From NCBI RefSeq assembly GCF_015910535.1, contig NZ_JACBJG010000002.1, forward strand, positions 405,982-469,981: 64,000 bases of DNA, given 5' to 3'. Below are positions 1 through 7,215 of the stretch, piece after piece. How positions within the stretch are numbered: position 1 is the stretch's first letter; each line of letters starts with the position of its first letter. This DNA is from Saccharomonospora sp. NB11 (GTDB taxonomy: Bacteria > Actinomycetota > Actinomycetes > Mycobacteriales > Pseudonocardiaceae). Both the position numbers and the translations under genes were made by a program. The notes below the pieces were generated by a model that saw only the letters and a list, made by a program, of their open reading frames with translations, had not been told where the DNA came from and ran no database searches.

Positions 1-2
1 AC

Positions 3-536
3 GGGCCCGAGGACGTGGACGCCACGTTCGCGAAGATCGTGGCCGATCTCCGTGCCGAGGGGTTCGGCACCGACAGCGGTGACGACCTGCGTGATCTCGG
101 GGACGGCGACGACGTCGACGATCTGCTGGTGGACACCGACGACGAGGAGGACGGCAGGCCCGGACGGACCCGGCTGCGCTCCTCCCGGGAGCCGGACGCA
201 CCGCCGCCCGCGTCGGGATGGCGGGAATCGCCGACGGGCTGGGACGAGACCATGCTCGGCGACGATCGGACCGCCGGGTTCGAGGACGACGACGAACACT
301 TCGTCCCGCCCGAGCCTCCGCCGTTGCCCCGGCCGCGCAAGGGCGCGTTCGTGGTCCTGTTGTTCTTCGTGGTCGGTCTGCTGTTGCTCGTCGCTCCCGG
401 GGCGATCGGGCTGGCGCAGTCGGTCGCGCTCCCGCTGGGCATGCTGTCGCTGGCCGTCGGCATCGCACTCGCGCTGTTGCGCGTCAAGCAGGGCCCGCCC
501 GACGGGGCCGATCCCACCAACGGCGCCCAGGTCTGA
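3..536 (+). CDS. Acidic two-TM membrane protein, 5' end cut by window
   Basis: The frame is already open at the first bases of the window, so the real start is probably just outside; GTG at 15 is the first start-like codon inside. From that codon 173 residues are visible. Residues 1-108 are strongly acidic and proline-rich with no fold I recognise. Two hydrophobic segments follow at about 111-132 and 136-155, then a short polar tail. This suggests a small inner-membrane protein with a cytoplasmic acidic N-terminus. It resembles the short DUF308-type membrane proteins of actinobacteria, but I cannot name the family with certainty. It is convergent with the NYN gene, whose stop lies 4 bases away. 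Confidence 0.7.
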   Translation, partial: GPEDVDATFAKIVADLRAEGFGTDSGDDLRDLGDGDDVDDLLVDTDDEEDGRPGRTRLRSSREPDAPPPASGWRESPTGWDETMLGDDRTAGFEDDDEHFVPPEPPPLPRPRKGAFVVLLFFVVGLLLLVAPGAIGLAQSVALPLGMLSLAVGIALALLRVKQGPPDGADPTNGAQV

Positions 537-540
537 GCTG

Positions 541-1011
541 TTACGTCCGCGCGTCGAGAACGGCCCACAGCGCGGCCGGCCCGAAAAGCACGGCGTCGTA
601 CGCGGCGACCCGCTGCCGTAGCAGTCGGTCGGCCGTCACCACCACCACGGGCTCGTCCGGACGGTCCTGTCGCGACTCGGCGACGGCCGACACCACCGTG
701 TCGTCACCGTCGGCCGGAGCCTCGACGACGTCGACACCGGGCACGGCATCGATTCCCCGCGCTCGCCCCTCCGTCACCAGCACCACGCGAGGCCACCACC
801 GACCCGGCGACGTGAGCCCGACCTGATCCGCCGGGACACCCACGCTCGCCAGGACCGCGAGCCGGTCCCGCAGGCGGGCCGCCGCACCGGCCCGGTCGCG
901 CCACCAGCCGTCGGCGCGAGCCCCCACCACGTTCGCCGCGTCCACGACCAGCACGAACCGACGGCCCGGCCGTCCGGAGTCGCTGTCGGAGGTCCCGTCG
1001 GCGAACACCAT
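541..1011 (-). CDS. NYN (PIN-like) domain protein, putative RNase
   Basis: The 156-residue product has the layout of an NYN/PIN-like nuclease. A first strand with the acidic pattern FVLVVDAANVVG lies at about residues 19-30, followed by the W-R motif typical of actinobacterial members. A DGDDTVV segment in the middle and a late strand VVVVTADRLL carry the other likely metal-binding aspartates. NYN domains are usually Mg-dependent RNases acting on structured RNA; substrate and activity here are inferred. The gene begins 4 bases after the ROK kinase stop, so it is most likely the last gene of that operon. A full-length domain with all aspartates suggests an active enzyme. Confidence 0.7.
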   Translation of the reverse strand: MVFADGTSDSDSGRPGRRFVLVVDAANVVGARADGWWRDRAGAAARLRDRLAVLASVGVPADQVGLTSPGRWWPRVVLVTEGRARGIDAVPGVDVVEAPADGDDTVVSAVAESRQDRPDEPVVVVTADRLLRQRVAAYDAVLFGPAALWAVLDART

Positions 1012-1015
1012 CGCG

Positions 1016-1975
1016 TCAGCGTACTGCGGTACCCACGCTCAGCCGTTCGCGCGCCAACGTCGCCGCGCCCACGATCGCGGTCGCGTCACCGAGCTGGGAC
1101 GTACGAATCCGGGCCAGCGGACGATGCCCCGATCCGGTGAGCACCGCGGCGTAGTGCTGGCGTGCCTCGTCCGCGAACAGCGGCGCCGACTCCGCCACGC
1201 CACCGGCGAGCACGACGACTTCGGGGTCGTAGACGTCGGCGATCAGGGCGAGCCCCTCGCCGAGCCACCGGGCGAGATCGGCGAACGCCTCCAGCGCCAC
1301 GGGGTCACCCTCGCGAGCGGCGTGGGCCACCCGGCGTCCGGTGACGGCGGCGGGGTCGATCGACTCGCGAGCCAGCACGGTGGAGCGAGCCGGATGACGG
1401 GCCAGGAGTTCGACCGCGGTGGCGGCGAGCGCCGTTCCGCTGCAGTACCTCTCCCAGCACCCGTGCCGACCGCACGGACACGGCCGACCGTCGGGAACGA
1501 CCCGGAGGTGGCCGAGCTCGGGTGCCACCCCGTGGGCGCCCCGGAAGATCTTCCCGCCGAGCAGCAGACCCGCGCCGATCCCCGTGCCGAGCGCGAGGAG
1601 CAGCGCGACATCCGTGCCGCGGGCCGCGCCGAAGCGGTGTTCACCCACGGCGGCGGCGTTCGCGTCGTGCTCCAACGTGACGGGCACCCCGAGCCGTCCG
1701 GACATTCGGTCGGCCACCGGCGCGTCCCGCCACGGCAGGTGCGGGGCGAAGAGCACCGACCGCCGGTCGGGCCGGACGAACCCCGCCACCGCCAGACCGA
1801 CCGCCTCCACGGTGTGTCGGGACCGCAGCTCGTCGACCACGGTGGTGATGGCGTCCTCCAGCGCGTCCTCGGCACCCGGCGTCGCGACCCGGGCGAAGTC
1901 GACGACACTGCCGTCGTCGTCCACCACTCCCGCACGCACGCTGGTTCCGCCGACGTCAACTCCGATCGCGAGCAT
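1016..1975 (-). CDS. ROK-family glucokinase
   Basis: The 319-residue protein is a typical ROK sugar kinase, predicted to phosphorylate glucose with ATP in the cytoplasm. The phosphate-binding motif DVGGT is at residues 7-11. The catalytic aspartate lies in HDANAAA (D104), and the ExGH zinc/sugar motif is at about 153-156. The ROK zinc cluster CPCGRHGCWERYCSG spans 166-180. There is no N-terminal helix-turn-helix, so it is an enzyme and not a ROK repressor. In actinobacteria such glucokinases supply glucose-6-phosphate and can take part in carbon catabolite control. Its start overlaps the 3' end of the upstream hypothetical gene by 20 bases. Sugar specificity is inferred from family resemblance. 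Confidence 0.85.
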   Translation of the reverse strand: MLAIGVDVGGTSVRAGVVDDDGSVVDFARVATPGAEDALEDAITTVVDELRSRHTVEAVGLAVAGFVRPDRRSVLFAPHLPWRDAPVADRMSGRLGVPVTLEHDANAAAVGEHRFGAARGTDVALLLALGTGIGAGLLLGGKIFRGAHGVAPELGHLRVVPDGRPCPCGRHGCWERYCSGTALAATAVELLARHPARSTVLARESIDPAAVTGRRVAHAAREGDPVALEAFADLARWLGEGLALIADVYDPEVVVLAGGVAESAPLFADEARQHYAAVLTGSGHRPLARIRTSQLGDATAIVGAATLARERLSVGTAVR

Positions 1976-2414
1976 GAGGCTCCCACTCGGCCCGTGGCCG
2001 CACGGTCACGTGCTGGACGCGTCGCGCTCGACGCTCGTCCGGCTCCGGTCGGGGCTGCGGACGGAACCCCGGCATGTGCACACCTTGCTCGGGCTCCCAG
2101 CGGTCGGCGAGCACCGCACGGAGCAGGGCCACCACCTGGGTGGCTTGCTCCAGGACGCGCGCCGCGACATCGCTGCGTTCCCCTCGGCAGAGAGCGACCA
2201 CGAGACACAACGGACACCGATCCCGACCACGACCACCGCAGTCGGCGTCGCCCTCCGCCGTTTCCGCGCTGGTTCCGGCAGTCCCGTGGCCCGCGCCGAC
2301 CACGCTGTCCAACCACGGTTGCGCGCGTTCGAGCACCAGGTCGACCAGCAGCCGAAGCTCGTCGGTCAACCGCACCCCGTCCGGCCCCTCGGTCCGGTTC
2401 TCGGTCGTCGTCAT
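1956..2414 (-). CDS. Conserved hypothetical protein between ArsA-like ATPase and ROK kinase
   Basis: I assign this gene from ATG at 2414, which overlaps the TGA of the ArsA-like gene as ATGA, a sign of translational coupling. The product is 152 residues. An N-terminal helical region (LTDELRLLVDLVLERAQPWL) is followed by a cysteine cluster with the pattern C-x7-CPLC near residues 50-60. A second helix then contains AARVLEQATQVVALLRAVLAD, and the tail is arginine-rich and probably disordered. The small cysteine cluster could bind a metal. The same kind of small protein follows ArsA-like ATPases in other actinobacteria. Function is unknown. A much longer frame reading upstream is only a shadow of the ATPase gene. 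Confidence 0.65.
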   Translation of the reverse strand: MTTTENRTEGPDGVRLTDELRLLVDLVLERAQPWLDSVVGAGHGTAGTSAETAEGDADCGGRGRDRCPLCLVVALCRGERSDVAARVLEQATQVVALLRAVLADRWEPEQGVHMPGFRPQPRPEPDERRARRVQHVTVRPRAEWEPHARDRS

Positions 2415-3544
2415 TCGGGCCTCTCCAGGTGGACCACCAATCCCCGCGCGTCGGACTCCGCGCCGGTGAGGGTGTAGGGGCGCAGCGGTTCCGGCAGTGC
2501 CACGAGCCTGCGGAAGCCGTCGACGGTCACGGCGAGATCGTCGTCCACGCGGGCGAGCGCGACCTCCGAGTCCTTCGCCAGCGGCATGCCGATCCGCAGA
2601 AGGAACCCGTCGTCGACCTCGGTGGTCTGCAGCAGCGTGGTGGTCGTCGGCTCGCCCACGAGCGGGTTGGTCTCGCCGTAGAGTTCGTCGGCGATCTCCA
2701 GAAGCGCCTCCACCCCCACCGGTTCGACCGCGCGGTGGTCGATCGTTCGCAACGTCGACCCGACGAGGCCGCTGTGTCGTAGCTCGGCGACGACGTCCTC
2801 CTGCTGCGCTCGCCGGGTCCGCAACCACGACGCCGCCGTCCCGCGCCACCAACCGGGAGCGGGCATCATCCGGTTGACGACGATCCCGTCGACCGCGATC
2901 CCCCGGAGCGCCAACGCCGTCAGAGTGCGCCGGGTCTCGGCGGCCACCACCCGCTCGGGGGTGAGCACGAGCCGAACCGTGGTGGTTTCGTGGTCGGTGA
3001 GCAACGCGCGCAGCGACTCGACGTGGGCCGCGAACCGCTCGACCGAACGCGTCACGCGCGTCGAGGACCGCCACCCCGGCAGCCGCCGGAGGTATCCCGC
3101 GACAGCCTCGGGCAAGGCGAGCAGTCGCAACGTGTCGGCGGTGGGGCCGCAATCCACGACGACGTTCTCCCACGGCCCTTCGTCGGCGAGTCGCTGCACG
3201 CGACTCAGCGCCGACAGCTCGTCGACGCCGGGCAGCACCGTGAGTTCCTCGGCGTCGAGCGCGTCCAGTCCCAGTCCCGCCAACGCGGAGGCCAGTTCGC
3301 GACGCAACGAGTTCCAGACGTCGTCGACCAGCGCCCGCGCACCGAGCTGGGCGCCGTACAACAGTTCGTCCACTTCGGAGGGCTCGTCGGCGAGACGAAC
3401 GCCGAGGGCATCGGAGAGCGAGTGGGCCGGGTCCGTGGACACCACCAGGGTCTTGCGGCCACGCCGGGCCAGCAACGCCCCGGTGGCCGCGGCGAGCGTC
3501 GTCTTCCCGACGCCACCCTTCCCGGTGAACAGCAGCACCCGCAC
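2411..3544 (-). CDS. ArsA-like (GET3/ArsA family) ATPase
   Basis: This 377-residue P-loop ATPase opens with MRVLLFTGKGGVGKTTLAAA, the deviant Walker A of the SIMIBI/ArsA class. The A-loop VSTDPAHSLSDALG follows at about 37-50, and VVDCGPTADTLRLL in the middle matches the switch region. I start it at GTG 3544 because the P-loop begins there and it sits one base after the upstream stop; an in-frame ATG at 3565 would lie inside that gene. Homologues (Rv2184c in M. tuberculosis) have no ArsB pump nearby, and none is seen here. Arsenite extrusion is therefore unlikely, and a client-protein or membrane-targeting role is more plausible. The adjacent SRPBCC gene is conserved with it. Confidence 0.85.
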   Translation of the reverse strand: MRVLLFTGKGGVGKTTLAAATGALLARRGRKTLVVSTDPAHSLSDALGVRLADEPSEVDELLYGAQLGARALVDDVWNSLRRELASALAGLGLDALDAEELTVLPGVDELSALSRVQRLADEGPWENVVVDCGPTADTLRLLALPEAVAGYLRRLPGWRSSTRVTRSVERFAAHVESLRALLTDHETTTVRLVLTPERVVAAETRRTLTALALRGIAVDGIVVNRMMPAPGWWRGTAASWLRTRRAQQEDVVAELRHSGLVGSTLRTIDHRAVEPVGVEALLEIADELYGETNPLVGEPTTTTLLQTTEVDDGFLLRIGMPLAKDSEVALARVDDDLAVTVDGFRRLVALPEPLRPYTLTGAESDARGLVVHLERPE

Positions 3545-3545
3545 G

Positions 3546-3989
3546 TCAGCTTCGCTCCTCCACACGGCGTTTGAGCTCCCGCAGGGCGGTGTCCATGATC
3601 ATCTTCTCCGCCTTGCGCCGCAGCAGCCCGATCATCGGCAAGGCGAGCTCCACCGACAGCGTGTAGGTCACCCGCGTCGCACCCGACGGCAGCGACTCCA
3701 GGAGGTAACGCCCCTCCTGCGCCTTCTGCATCTGCCCCTTCACGAGATGCCAGCTGACCGACAGGCCGTCGTCGGCCCAGTCGTAGGCGAGCGTGTAGAC
3801 GTCCTTCACCGGACCGGAGTCGAGAGTGAACCGCACCTCGGCCGGCCGACCCGCGTCGTCGGTGGCGAGCACCTCGGTCTGCCGCACGGCCTTCGCCCAT
3901 TCCGGATACGCCGGGAGGTCGGCGATGACCGCCATGATGGCGGCCGGGGCGGCCTCGATCTCGATGGACTGCGTGGACTGCTCCGCCAT
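3546..3989 (-). CDS. SRPBCC (START-like) small-molecule-binding protein
   Basis: The 147-residue product has the SRPBCC/polyketide-cyclase pattern. A first strand IEIEAAPAAIMAVIADLPAYPEW is followed by alternating beta strands (VRFTLDSGPVKDVYTLAYDW, RVTYTLSVELAL). A long C-terminal helix of about 30 residues (RRKAEKMIMDTALRELKRRVEER) would close the hydrophobic cavity. It corresponds to Rv2185c of M. tuberculosis in both sequence type and position. The ligand is unknown; a lipid or other hydrophobic molecule is the usual guess. The gene is the first of the minus-strand group that continues with the ArsA-like ATPase one base downstream, so the two are very probably co-transcribed. Confidence 0.8.
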   Translation of the reverse strand: MAEQSTQSIEIEAAPAAIMAVIADLPAYPEWAKAVRQTEVLATDDAGRPAEVRFTLDSGPVKDVYTLAYDWADDGLSVSWHLVKGQMQKAQEGRYLLESLPSGATRVTYTLSVELALPMIGLLRRKAEKMIMDTALRELKRRVEERS

Positions 3990-4022
3990 GAGGCTAGAGC
4001 GTAGCGGCCCGTGACCCGAGGC

Positions 4023-4811
4023 TCACCAGCGCAGCACGTACGGGGTGGTGGTGCGCTGGAAGTGACCGACGTTGCGGCACTCGGTGACGCCGACCCGCAG
4101 CCGCCGCGCCAACGGCTGGTGCACGTGGCCGAACAACGACCACCGCGGCTGTTGCGTCCGCACGAGGTCCAGCAACGAGCGCGAGCCGATCTCCAACCGT
4201 CGCGAGACGACGTCGTAGGTCAGGTCGGGCACCGCGGGAGGGATGTGACTGCACAGCACGTCGACGTCCCGCAGCTCGGCCACGGTCCGGTCGTACTTCT
4301 CCGTGGACAGCAGATGTGGCCGCCAGACCGCGTTCGGCCTGGGCGACATCCCGTCAGGGAGCAGGGCGCCACCCACGAATCCGAAGCGCAGTCCGCCGAG
4401 TTCCACCACCTGACCGTCCACCAGGTGCAGCCCGTCGGCGGCGTACTCCGCCCACAGCGCCGGTGCGTCGACGTTGCCCGGAATGGCGTAGGTCGGCGCC
4501 GACAAGGCGGCGAAGAGCCGGTCGTACTGCTCCCGGATCGCGGCGTCGATGGCCGACGCCGGGTCGTCGAGGCTGTCCCACAACGACCGCACGTACGCGC
4601 CGATCTCCGTGCGAGTTCCCTCACGCCGTAGTCGGGCGAACGTGCCGACCCGCTCCGCGCCGAAGAGGCGACCGAAAATGCCGCTGGTGTGGTCGTGGTA
4701 GTCGATGAAGTCGATCAAATCGCCCAGCACGACAAGGGCGTCCGCCCCTTCGCCCGCCCGCGCCAACGCCTCGGAATTGCCGTGCACGTCGGAAACGACA
4801 TGTACCCGCAC
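4023..4811 (-). CDS. Metallophosphoesterase
   Basis: From GTG 4811 the protein begins MRVHVVSDVHGNSEAL, giving the first metal motif DxH. Then follow GD (VVLGDLIDF), GNxD in place of GNHE (IPGNVD), a histidine in CSHIPPAV, and the closing GHVH (LFGHVHQP), so the calcineurin-like metal site is complete. Length is 262 residues. I prefer GTG 4811 because AGGGTG lies six bases upstream; GTG 4820 and a start at 4862 would eat into that site and the neighbouring gene. The substrate is unknown: phosphodiester nucleotides or phospholipid headgroups are typical. It sits between two SRPBCC genes and is probably co-transcribed with the one upstream. Confidence 0.82.
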   Translation of the reverse strand: MRVHVVSDVHGNSEALARAGEGADALVVLGDLIDFIDYHDHTSGIFGRLFGAERVGTFARLRREGTRTEIGAYVRSLWDSLDDPASAIDAAIREQYDRLFAALSAPTYAIPGNVDAPALWAEYAADGLHLVDGQVVELGGLRFGFVGGALLPDGMSPRPNAVWRPHLLSTEKYDRTVAELRDVDVLCSHIPPAVPDLTYDVVSRRLEIGSRSLLDLVRTQQPRWSLFGHVHQPLARRLRVGVTECRNVGHFQRTTTPYVLRW

Positions 4812-4821
4812 GGGCGACACC

Positions 4822-5232
4822 CTAATGGTGTTCGGGAGAGACGGGAGCCACACCCGGCTCACGCCCGTCCTCCAGCACCGCCTTCAGGTCGAGCGCGATG
4901 GCTTTCGCGGCACGGGCTCTGCGGTCCGCCTCGCGACGCAGCTTCGCGGGCGAGAGCGGCGGACCGACCGGATCGGCGCGGAGGAAGTAGTGGAGGATCG
5001 TGCCGTCGAGCACGGGTTCCAGCCACACCTCCATCGTGCCGACCAGGGCTCCTCCGACGGTCCAGCGCAGCCCTTCGACCCCCCGATCCGTGTAAACTTC
5101 GAGCACGAGGTCGGGCCAGTACGTCCTCCACGACCGCGGATCCGCGAACACCGCAGCCAGGGTGCTCGGCGGAATTGCGAGAAAAGTCTCGTCGACGATG
5201 TCGAGAGCAGGTGTGTTCTCGTTGGCTGACAC
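4822..5232 (-). CDS. Second SRPBCC family protein
   Basis: A 136-residue START-like protein. The opening VDETFLAIPPSTLAAVFADPRSWRTYWP has the conserved Trp pair of the family. A curved sheet follows (LVLEVYTDRGVEGLRWTVGG, GTMEVWLEPVLDGTILHYFLR), and a long C-terminal helix (KLRREADRRARAAKAIALDLKAVLED) closes it. It resembles the protein 0.8 kb downstream in fold but not closely in sequence, and M. tuberculosis has a similar neighbour (Rv2186c) beside fadD15. Ligand unknown. It is divergent from the acyl-CoA synthetase gene across about 110 bases, which fits a lipid-related role, but that is inference from position only. Confidence 0.75.
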   Translation of the reverse strand: MSANENTPALDIVDETFLAIPPSTLAAVFADPRSWRTYWPDLVLEVYTDRGVEGLRWTVGGALVGTMEVWLEPVLDGTILHYFLRADPVGPPLSPAKLRREADRRARAAKAIALDLKAVLEDGREPGVAPVSPEHH

Positions 5233-5343
5233 GGGTGTGAGAATCGCACGCCGGGTCGAAAGCCTAGCGCCGGGGCATAGCCAAACCGCCTTTCAGGAGT
5301 TAGGTTAACCGCCGAGTAACATCTGTGGAATCCGGAGGTTCAC

Positions 5344-7140
5344 GTGCGCGAGTACAGCGCTCCCGCGATCGCTGCGGTCGCCGACGACGAGAGCATGTCC
5401 GACGTCGTGTGGGTCAACGCCGAGCGGTTCGGAGACACCGTGAGTTTCCGTCGCCAGCTCGACGGTTCGTGGCGGGACGTCACCGCCCGGGAGTTCGCCG
5501 CGCAGGTCCTCTCGGTCGCCAAGGGGCTCGTGAAGGCGGGCATCGGACAGGGCGATCGCGTCGCGCTCATGTCGAAGACCCGTTACGAGTGGACGCTCGT
5601 CGACTTCGCCATCTGGGCCGCGGGTGCGGTGACCGTGCCGATCTACGAGACCTCCTCCGCCGAACAGGCTCACTGGATCCTCACCGACTCCGGCGCCAAG
5701 GCCGTCATCGTCGAGACCGCCGACCACGCGCGGACCATCGAGTCGGTCCGCGACCGCCTCCCGGAACTCGGCCACGTCTTCCAGATCGAGGGTGACGAGC
5801 CCGCCGTCGACCGCCTCACCGAGCTCGGGGCCGACATCGCCGACGACGAGGTGCACACGCGCCGTCGTGCGGTGAAGTCGGGCGACACGGCCACCATCGT
5901 GTACACGTCGGGCACCACGGGCAGGCCGAAGGGCGTCGTGCTGACGCACCGCAACCTTCTGGCCGAGGTCAGGGCCGACATCAAGGCGTTCCCCAAGCTG
6001 ATGGGCGCGGGCAACTCGCTGCTGCTGTTCCTCCCCCTGGCCCACATCCTGGCCCGCGCGATCGCGCTGACGGCCATCACGTCGCGCGTGACCCTCGGCC
6101 ACACCGCCGACATCAAGGACCTGTTGGGCGACCTCAGCACGTTCCGGCCCACGTTCGTGGTCGCGGTCCCGCGCGTCTTCGAGAAGGTCTACAACGGTGC
6201 GAAGCTGAAGGCTCACAGCAGCGGCAAGGGCAAGATCTTCGACGCCGCCGAGGCCACCGCCGTCGCCTACAGCCAGGCCCAGGACACCGGCGGCCCCGGC
6301 CTCGGGCTGCGGCTCAAGCACGCGGTGTTCAGCCTGCTCGTGTACTCGAAGCTGCGGGCCGCCCTCGGTGGGCGCTGCGTCGCGGCCGTCTCCGGTGGCG
6401 CCCCACTGGGTGCCCGCCTCGCGCACTTCTTCCGCGGCATCGGCGTGCCGGTCTTCGAAGGTTACGGCCTCACGGAGACCTCGGCCGCGGCGAACGTGAA
6501 CACCGAGGACGCGTTCAAGGTCGGAACCGTGGGCAGGCCGGTGGCGGGCACGTCGGTGCGCATCGCCGAGGACGGCGAGGTGCTGCTCAAGGGTGACGTC
6601 GTCTTCACGCAGTACTGGAACAACCCGCAGGCCACCCAGGAGTCGCTGGAGGACGGCTGGTTCCACACCGGCGACATCGGCGAGCTCGACGACGACGGCT
6701 TCCTGAAGATCACCGGCCGCAAGAAGGAAATCATCGTCACGGCCGGTGGCAAGAACGTCGCTCCTTCCGGCCTCGAGGACACGCTGAAGGCCGACCCGCT
6801 CATCAGCCAGGCCATGGTGGTCGGCGACCAGCGTCCGTTCATCGGGGCGCTCGTGACGATCGACGAGGAGTTCTTCCCCACTTGGAAGGCGCAGAACGGC
6901 AAGCCCGAGAACGCCACGGTGGCCGACCTCGCCGACGACGAGGACCTGCGCGCGGCCGTGCAGGTCGTCGTGGACAAGGCCAACACGATGGTCTCGCACG
7001 CCGAGTCGATCAAGAAGTTCGTGATTCTGCCGAAGGACTTCACGGAGGCGGGCGGCGAGGTGACGCCGAGCATGAAGCTCAAGCGCAACGTCGTCAGCAA
7101 GAACTACGCCGACGCCATCGAGCAGCTCTACAAGAAGTGA
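5344..7140 (+). CDS. Long-chain acyl-CoA synthetase (FadD15-like)
   Basis: This 598-residue AMP-forming ligase should activate long-chain fatty acids to acyl-CoA through an acyl-adenylate. The P-loop YTSGTTGRPKG is at 187-197, YGLTET at 374-379, the ribose-binding TGD with D444, and the hinge and C-terminal lysine region follows GRKKEIIVTAGGKNVAP. The start is GTG 5344, with GGAGG seven bases upstream and a TAACAT -10-like hexamer at 5316-5321. Length and motifs match the FadD15/FACS group, and the adjoining SRPBCC and ArsA-like genes match the order around Rv2187. The gene is followed by a terminator stem shared with ftsI, which points the other way. Confidence 0.9.
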   Translation: MREYSAPAIAAVADDESMSDVVWVNAERFGDTVSFRRQLDGSWRDVTAREFAAQVLSVAKGLVKAGIGQGDRVALMSKTRYEWTLVDFAIWAAGAVTVPIYETSSAEQAHWILTDSGAKAVIVETADHARTIESVRDRLPELGHVFQIEGDEPAVDRLTELGADIADDEVHTRRRAVKSGDTATIVYTSGTTGRPKGVVLTHRNLLAEVRADIKAFPKLMGAGNSLLLFLPLAHILARAIALTAITSRVTLGHTADIKDLLGDLSTFRPTFVVAVPRVFEKVYNGAKLKAHSSGKGKIFDAAEATAVAYSQAQDTGGPGLGLRLKHAVFSLLVYSKLRAALGGRCVAAVSGGAPLGARLAHFFRGIGVPVFEGYGLTETSAAANVNTEDAFKVGTVGRPVAGTSVRIAEDGEVLLKGDVVFTQYWNNPQATQESLEDGWFHTGDIGELDDDGFLKITGRKKEIIVTAGGKNVAPSGLEDTLKADPLISQAMVVGDQRPFIGALVTIDEEFFPTWKAQNGKPENATVADLADDEDLRAAVQVVVDKANTMVSHAESIKKFVILPKDFTEAGGEVTPSMKLKRNVVSKNYADAIEQLYKK

Positions 7141-7145
7141 TCCGC

Positions 7146-7190
7146 CCGGTCGGTCGCGGCGCTGCTCCGCAGTCGTCCGCGACCGACCGG
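7146..7190. terminator. Bidirectional terminator between fadD and ftsI
   Basis: A perfect 14-bp inverted repeat (CCGGTCGGTCGCGG at 7146-7159, its complement at 7177-7190) with a 17-base loop lies between the convergent ends of the acyl-CoA synthetase gene (stop 7140) and ftsI (stop 7216). There is no U tract on either side, as is common for GC-rich actinobacterial terminators. Position between two gene ends makes termination in both directions the simplest reading. Confidence 0.7.
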
Positions 7191-7215
7191 TTCACGTCTC
7201 CCCAACCCACGAGGG

